NCBI GenBank assembly: GCA_022709925.1 | Contig: JAKLHX010000021.1 | Span: forward strand, 1-11,706 | Source: Candidatus Margulisiibacteriota bacterium | Lineage (GTDB): Bacteria; Margulisbacteria; WOR-1; JAKLHX01 | Reading direction: 5' to 3' | DNA length: 11,706 nucleotides | Shown here: piece by piece, positions 7,435 to 11,706 of the stretch | Layout of the letters: every line of letters starts with the position of its first letter | Numbering within the stretch: position 1 is the first letter of the stretch | Notes under the pieces: generated by a model | Database searches by the model: none | Told to the model about the DNA's origin: nothing | Seen by the model: only the letters and a program-made list of their open reading frames with translations | Translations under genes and position numbers: made by a program

Positions 7435-10400
7435 ATGCTAAAAAGGGTGATACTGTCTTTTTTTGTCGGGATCGCTTTGGCGTCTCCCTGCATTTCTTTG
7501 CCATTCTTAAATATCGATAACCCGGTCTATTCCACGGTTAAGAGCGAAATAATAAAACAGGCCTCGGCCATACTCGGCCGTGAGGTGTCGATAGGTTCAG
7601 TGAGCGGCAACCTGGTGAATTCGGTTACGATCAAGGACCTGAAAGTCGCCAGACACAAAAAACTTTCCGACGGTACCGTCATTTCAGTGAAAGAAGCCAG
7701 GATATCTTACAATCTGTTCAAAGCAGCTTTTGTAAAGGACATCGTCCAGGCGATCTACTCTATCGATCTGGTAAGTCCGGATGTTTATGTGGAGCACGAA
7801 AAGGACGGAAGCTGGAACTATGAAAAGCTTGTCGCTCAGCAGGAAGGCGGGGCCGCTATGGCTCCAGTCTTTAAGGCAAAAATAAAGATATCCAAAGGCA
7901 AAGCATTTTTTGTCGATCACCTAGGATTTGGAGAACCGATAAAAGAGAAGTTCGAAATTTCACTGAATGATATGAACGGCACGGCGAATTTTTCAAAAAA
8001 AGACAGGATATTCTTTAAGTTCAAGGCGCTTACAAAAGAAGGCCCATTGAGCGTTGACGGGAAAACGGACTTTAAAAAAGCGAGTACCGATGTCAAGTTT
8101 TCCGCGACGGGACTGGATGTGAAAAAATGGAACTCTTACATCGGCATCCCTTCCGTAAAAGACATCCCTATCGAAGGAGTCGCCGATGTTGACCTGTCGG
8201 TCTCGACCGCTCCGGGCCTGTACTTGCAGAGCGATATCATGTTCAATTCCGGGAAGGTATACGGGCGCCCTATGAGCGGCCCCGTGAAGATATCCCTGGA
8301 TGATAATAAGTTCGTCATGGACCTCACGGGCGCGAACTTTTGCAGCGGCAGGATCAACGGCGGACTAAAAATAAGCTTAAAGAAGAACGACCAGGCGGTC
8401 TCGGGCAAGTTCTCTTTCAATAAGACTGACATTGCCGAGCTTTCAGGCGAACTTCCTGCGGTACGCGGCCTTGCCGACGGCAATGTTTCGATATCGGGGA
8501 GCTTTAGATCTTTGAGAATAAGCGCCGAAGCCGGCATCTCTGGCGGGGTCATGTTCGGGCAAAAGATCGACGGGGTTTCGGTTTCTTCCGGTATAAAAGA
8601 CGGGGATGTCATGTTCGATCCCGTAAGGATAAGTTCCGGGAAAAGTGAGTTCGTCGCTAAAGGCAAGATCACTAAAGATATGGATTTTGTCCTGGAATCG
8701 TTCGCCCAGGGGTTTGAGCTTAACAGTCCCGAAGTGTTGGGTGGGGTCTACGGAATGCTGGACAGTTTTGAAGGCAGGCTTTCCGGAAGGCTTGACGAGA
8801 ATATGCTAAAACACCCCTTGAAGAATATAGAAGCTCAAGGGCTCTTGTCGATATCTTCCGCCAATATAGGCCCGCAAAAGATAGATCGGATATACGGCAG
8901 GTTCAGTCTCAAAAATGCCGTTTTCCGGTCGGAAAACATTTCGGCATTTGTGAATACTTCAAAAATATCCATGAGCGGTACCATAGGGCTTGGAGAATCG
9001 GCGAGCTTCAATATAAGCGGGGAAGGCATGGACCTTTCGGATCTTAAAGTAATAGAAAGTATTATGCCTGAAGGCGCGAAGAACGTAAGCGGTCTGGCGG
9101 ACATAAATATAAGCATAGGCGGATATTTGCCGGATCAGGCAGATATCTATGAAACCGCAAAGAACCTTTCCGTATCTTTGGAGGCAAAAGTATCGAAGGC
9201 CTCTTTGGGGATAAAAGGCATCAAGTCCGCGGCCATCAGTGCAAAATGGAAAAACAAAAGACTTTCCGTGAAAGAGCTCTATGTTGACAGTCTCGGCTCA
9301 AAAATTTACGCGACCGGAGAGACAAGGCCCGACGGAGAAATGGATTTTGTTTTTAAGGGCGACCTGTCCCTGGCCGATCTTGTCCCGTTCACCCAAAACT
9401 ATGCAAAGATCCTCGGACGGCTTGCTTTTGACGGGCGGCTAAAAGGGACGTTATCATCTCCCGATATTTCCTGCGGGCTGCTTTTCGAGGGCCTGAATTA
9501 CAACAATATCAAGCTAGACAAGCTCCGAGGCTATCTGGGGTATAAGGATTCCGTTGTAAGTTTTTCCGGCCCGGCGGTATTGGTGCAGGGTGATGATGAG
9601 TATTCTTTTTCAGTAAAAGCGTCCCTGGATAAAAACGTGCCGCGTTATCAAGGCAATGTTTACACATCAAAAGGCAATTTGAGGTCTTTATACTCTATTG
9701 GCAGATCGGTCTATGAAGAGATGTCCCAATCCGTTCTGGCCGTCAATTACGGTAAGAGGGTTTTTCTGAAAACTGACAGCGTTTCATTCCCGCGACTCGA
9801 ACCTTACAGGTCAAAAACAGGCGATTATTCGTTGTTAAGCATAAATAACGGCTTTCTAAAGACCTGGGGCAAGTTATTCAGTCTGTCGCAGCGCAAGCAG
9901 GATGAAAGAGGAGTGTTCGATATTTCGATGGATGCGCCTTTAGGCATAAGTGCGGATTTTTATGGGCAAGGGTCCGATCTCGTTCTAGAAGCTTCCGTAA
10001 GGTCATCGAGAGGGAAGATCAATTCTTTCGGATTTGATTCTGTAAACGCCGGATTCAGCATAAAACACAATATTTTATCCCTGAATAATTTTGCGATGAA
10101 GAAGGGAGGAGGGGTTCTTTCTTCTCACGGGAAAATAGACATGTCAGGGCCGGTGAATATACGCATAGACGCAAAGGATTTCAATATAGACGGAATAAAC
10201 AACGCCTTTAAGATAGGCGTGCCTGTAGAAGGCCTAATAGACATGAATGCTTCTGTTGTCGGGACCTATTATGATCCCAAGGTGGTCTGCGGGCTTCACG
10301 CCGAAAGGGCAGGGGTATCCGATATTTTTCTTGATGATGTCAATGCCGACATAAGATACGGGGACAGCGCTCTTACTTTAAAAAAACTGGAGATAACTGC

Positions 10401-11706
10401 CGGATCGCAATCGGCTTCCATAGAAGGAGTTATCCCTTTTGTGACGGGCAAAAAACTTTCTTTGGCAGTGGACCTGTCCGGTGACAATGTCGGGCTTTTA
10501 GCTTCTTTAATAAGAGGGGTTAAATGGGAGTCCGGCACCGGTGCCGCGAAACTAAAATTGAGCGGGACTATAGACAAGCCGAAAATAAACGGGGGCTTGA
10601 ACTTTAAAAATGCCACTGTGGACATAGATCAGCTGAGGTCTACCGCGTATAATTTTGACGCGGACATCTCTTTTGTTGACAGCGTTCTGAGGATAAACAA
10701 ATTTTCCGGGATAGTTTCCGGTGATCGGACGCTGAACAGGCCCCTTCCTTTTTCGATCGCGGGGCTTGTGGACCTTTCAAGGGCTTTTGGGTCTGAAAGC
10801 AGGGTCGGGTTCAACATTCTTATGGCCGACACGAACGGATCGATAAGTATTCCGGGGGTATATTCCGGAGATTTTTCATTGGCCGGCTGCAGCATTAAAG
10901 GACCTTTGATATTTGATGCGGCAAATACTTACGGAAAGGCCCTGGAGATAAAAGGAAGGGTATCGCTTTCCGAAGGGAGGCTGTCTCTTCCTACGGGTTC
11001 CATGGACGGCGCTTCTCCAAAGACCAATGCGGCTCTCGATATAATAGCGGACATAGGTAAAAATGTTCGGCTTGTGCAAGGGAACGGTCCCGGGACCATT
11101 TCTGTAGACCTTGCCAACATAAATCTGGAAATATCCGGCGAAGACCTGAAGATCTCGGGGATGATGCATTCTCCCGTAGTAAAAGGGATCGTAGACATCA
11201 AGAGCGGGGTTTTAAATGTCCTCGGAAGAGAGTTTGAGGTCCTTAACGAAGATTCCCAGGAAAAATTATTCGGTCTGGACCGTTCAATGATAAACAGGAA
11301 CGAGGCGGTCTTTCAGGGCGGAGAAGCTCCTTATTCATCAATTCCTTATATAAAGCTGACGGCGAAGAGCGAAATAGTCAATTATTCACAGGATAAGTCG
11401 GGATCTTCCACGGCAGCAGATACTTCAACAGCCATAAAAAAAGAAACGGTGGTGGTCGTGACAAGGGTGAGCGGCATGCCGTTCGTCCAGGACAAGAGCA
11501 AAAGCATCGATCTTAAGTTCTATGCTTTCGATGTGGATACCGCCAAGAAACCTCCGGAATATACCGCTGGGTCTTATGATGACAACCAGATAAGGATCAT
11601 GCTTCTCCCGGACTTCTTGAAGGGCAGTCTCGGGCTTTCAAAGAATTCAGGGCAAACCGGGTTTGATACTAATGCGGTTATTGTTGATTATTTGAATGCC
11701 CGTATA
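7435..11706 (+). CDS. TamB/AsmA-like envelope protein, 3' end outside window
   Basis: I translated this frame through: 1,424 codons from ATG 7435 to the last base, with no stop and no frameshift. An N-terminal hydrophobic helix (about 5-22, after MLKR) is a signal anchor or signal peptide; C19 is preceded by Pro, so it is not a lipobox. ILGREVSIGSVSGNLVNSVTIKDLKV (46-71) is the typical opening of AsmA/TamB/YdbH proteins. The body is a long run of beta-strand-like segments rich in Gly, Ser, Asp and Lys (I-x-G-x-G, LKISG), as expected for a beta-taco groove. Near the end, GRVSLSEGRLSLP (1174-1186) and SPVVKGIVDIKSGVLNVLGREFEVL (from 1246) are TamB C-terminal (DUF490) hallmarks, so little is probably missing. 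Members of this superfamily span the periplasm and are implicated in phospholipid transport to, or protein assembly in, the outer membrane. No TamA/Omp85 gene is in view. AsmA-like is the alternative label. Confidence 0.85.
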   Translation, partial: MLKRVILSFFVGIALASPCISLPFLNIDNPVYSTVKSEIIKQASAILGREVSIGSVSGNLVNSVTIKDLKVARHKKLSDGTVISVKEARISYNLFKAAFVKDIVQAIYSIDLVSPDVYVEHEKDGSWNYEKLVAQQEGGAAMAPVFKAKIKISKGKAFFVDHLGFGEPIKEKFEISLNDMNGTANFSKKDRIFFKFKALTKEGPLSVDGKTDFKKASTDVKFSATGLDVKKWNSYIGIPSVKDIPIEGVADVDLSVSTAPGLYLQSDIMFNSGKVYGRPMSGPVKISLDDNKFVMDLTGANFCSGRINGGLKISLKKNDQAVSGKFSFNKTDIAELSGELPAVRGLADGNVSISGSFRSLRISAEAGISGGVMFGQKIDGVSVSSGIKDGDVMFDPVRISSGKSEFVAKGKITKDMDFVLESFAQGFELNSPEVLGGVYGMLDSFEGRLSGRLDENMLKHPLKNIEAQGLLSISSANIGPQKIDRIYGRFSLKNAVFRSENISAFVNTSKISMSGTIGLGESASFNISGEGMDLSDLKVIESIMPEGAKNVSGLADINISIGGYLPDQADIYETAKNLSVSLEAKVSKASLGIKGIKSAAISAKWKNKRLSVKELYVDSLGSKIYATGETRPDGEMDFVFKGDLSLADLVPFTQNYAKILGRLAFDGRLKGTLSSPDISCGLLFEGLNYNNIKLDKLRGYLGYKDSVVSFSGPAVLVQGDDEYSFSVKASLDKNVPRYQGNVYTSKGNLRSLYSIGRSVYEEMSQSVLAVNYGKRVFLKTDSVSFPRLEPYRSKTGDYSLLSINNGFLKTWGKLFSLSQRKQDERGVFDISMDAPLGISADFYGQGSDLVLEASVRSSRGKINSFGFDSVNAGFSIKHNILSLNNFAMKKGGGVLSSHGKIDMSGPVNIRIDAKDFNIDGINNAFKIGVPVEGLIDMNASVVGTYYDPKVVCGLHAERAGVSDIFLDDVNADIRYGDSALTLKKLEITAGSQSASIEGVIPFVTGKKLSLAVDLSGDNVGLLASLIRGVKWESGTGAAKLKLSGTIDKPKINGGLNFKNATVDIDQLRSTAYNFDADISFVDSVLRINKFSGIVSGDRTLNRPLPFSIAGLVDLSRAFGSESRVGFNILMADTNGSISIPGVYSGDFSLAGCSIKGPLIFDAANTYGKALEIKGRVSLSEGRLSLPTGSMDGASPKTNAALDIIADIGKNVRLVQGNGPGTISVDLANINLEISGEDLKISGMMHSPVVKGIVDIKSGVLNVLGREFEVLNEDSQEKLFGLDRSMINRNEAVFQGGEAPYSSIPYIKLTAKSEIVNYSQDKSGSSTAADTSTAIKKETVVVVTRVSGMPFVQDKSKSIDLKFYAFDVDTAKKPPEYTAGSYDDNQIRIMLLPDFLKGSLGLSKNSGQTGFDTNAVIVDYLNARI

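Noticed and set aside
8136..8672. 178-codon open frame on the minus strand inside the TamB-like gene
   Set aside because: It lies wholly opposite an unbroken coding frame, has no upstream ribosome binding site that I see, and its composition (Ser, Pro, Leu rich) is what the reverse of this codon usage produces.

Overview
The window carries parts or all of six protein-coding genes packed at high density (gaps of 93, 20, 7, -1 and 72 bases) and no RNA gene, insertion sequence, CRISPR array or prophage that I can see. Every gene strongly favours ATA for isoleucine and AGG/AGA for arginine. A TamB/AsmA-type protein and a periplasmic lytic transglycosylase imply a diderm bacterium with an outer membrane. 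Gene style and codon use recall uncultivated lineages such as Margulisbacteria/Saganbacteria or Omnitrophota, but that is an impression and not a placement.

Layout. Positions 1-1792, minus strand: the 5' 597 codons of a large protein that runs off the left edge. It has a uridine-kinase/phosphoribulokinase-like P-loop domain in the middle and flanks I do not recognise. Positions 1793-1885: a short divergent promoter region with two related dyads. From 1886 rightwards, all on the plus strand: a complete PcrA/UvrD helicase; a complete Slt-type soluble lytic transglycosylase with TPR-like repeats; ruvB; a small two-helix LapA-domain membrane protein overlapping the ruvB stop by one base; and a very long TamB/AsmA-like protein (1,424 codons visible) that is still open at the right edge.

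How they fit. PcrA/UvrD and RuvB are DNA repair and recombination motors. The transglycosylase, LapA-like and TamB-like proteins belong to the envelope. The rightward genes could be one readthrough unit, but three of them (helicase, transglycosylase, TamB-like) have their own TGnTAnAAT extended -10 element only 8-14 bases before the ATG and no well-placed Shine-Dalgarno sequence. ruvB and lapA, inside the unit, have Shine-Dalgarno sequences instead. This suggests leaderless or nearly leaderless mRNAs at promoter-proximal genes and Shine-Dalgarno initiation inside operons.

Most notable for follow-up: the kinase-like protein with unrecognised flanking domains, the paired AACAGGCC dyads over the divergent promoters (one merges with the helicase -10 and could be a damage-response operator), and the leaderless promoter pattern. 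I found no clear evidence of a wholly new multi-gene system.
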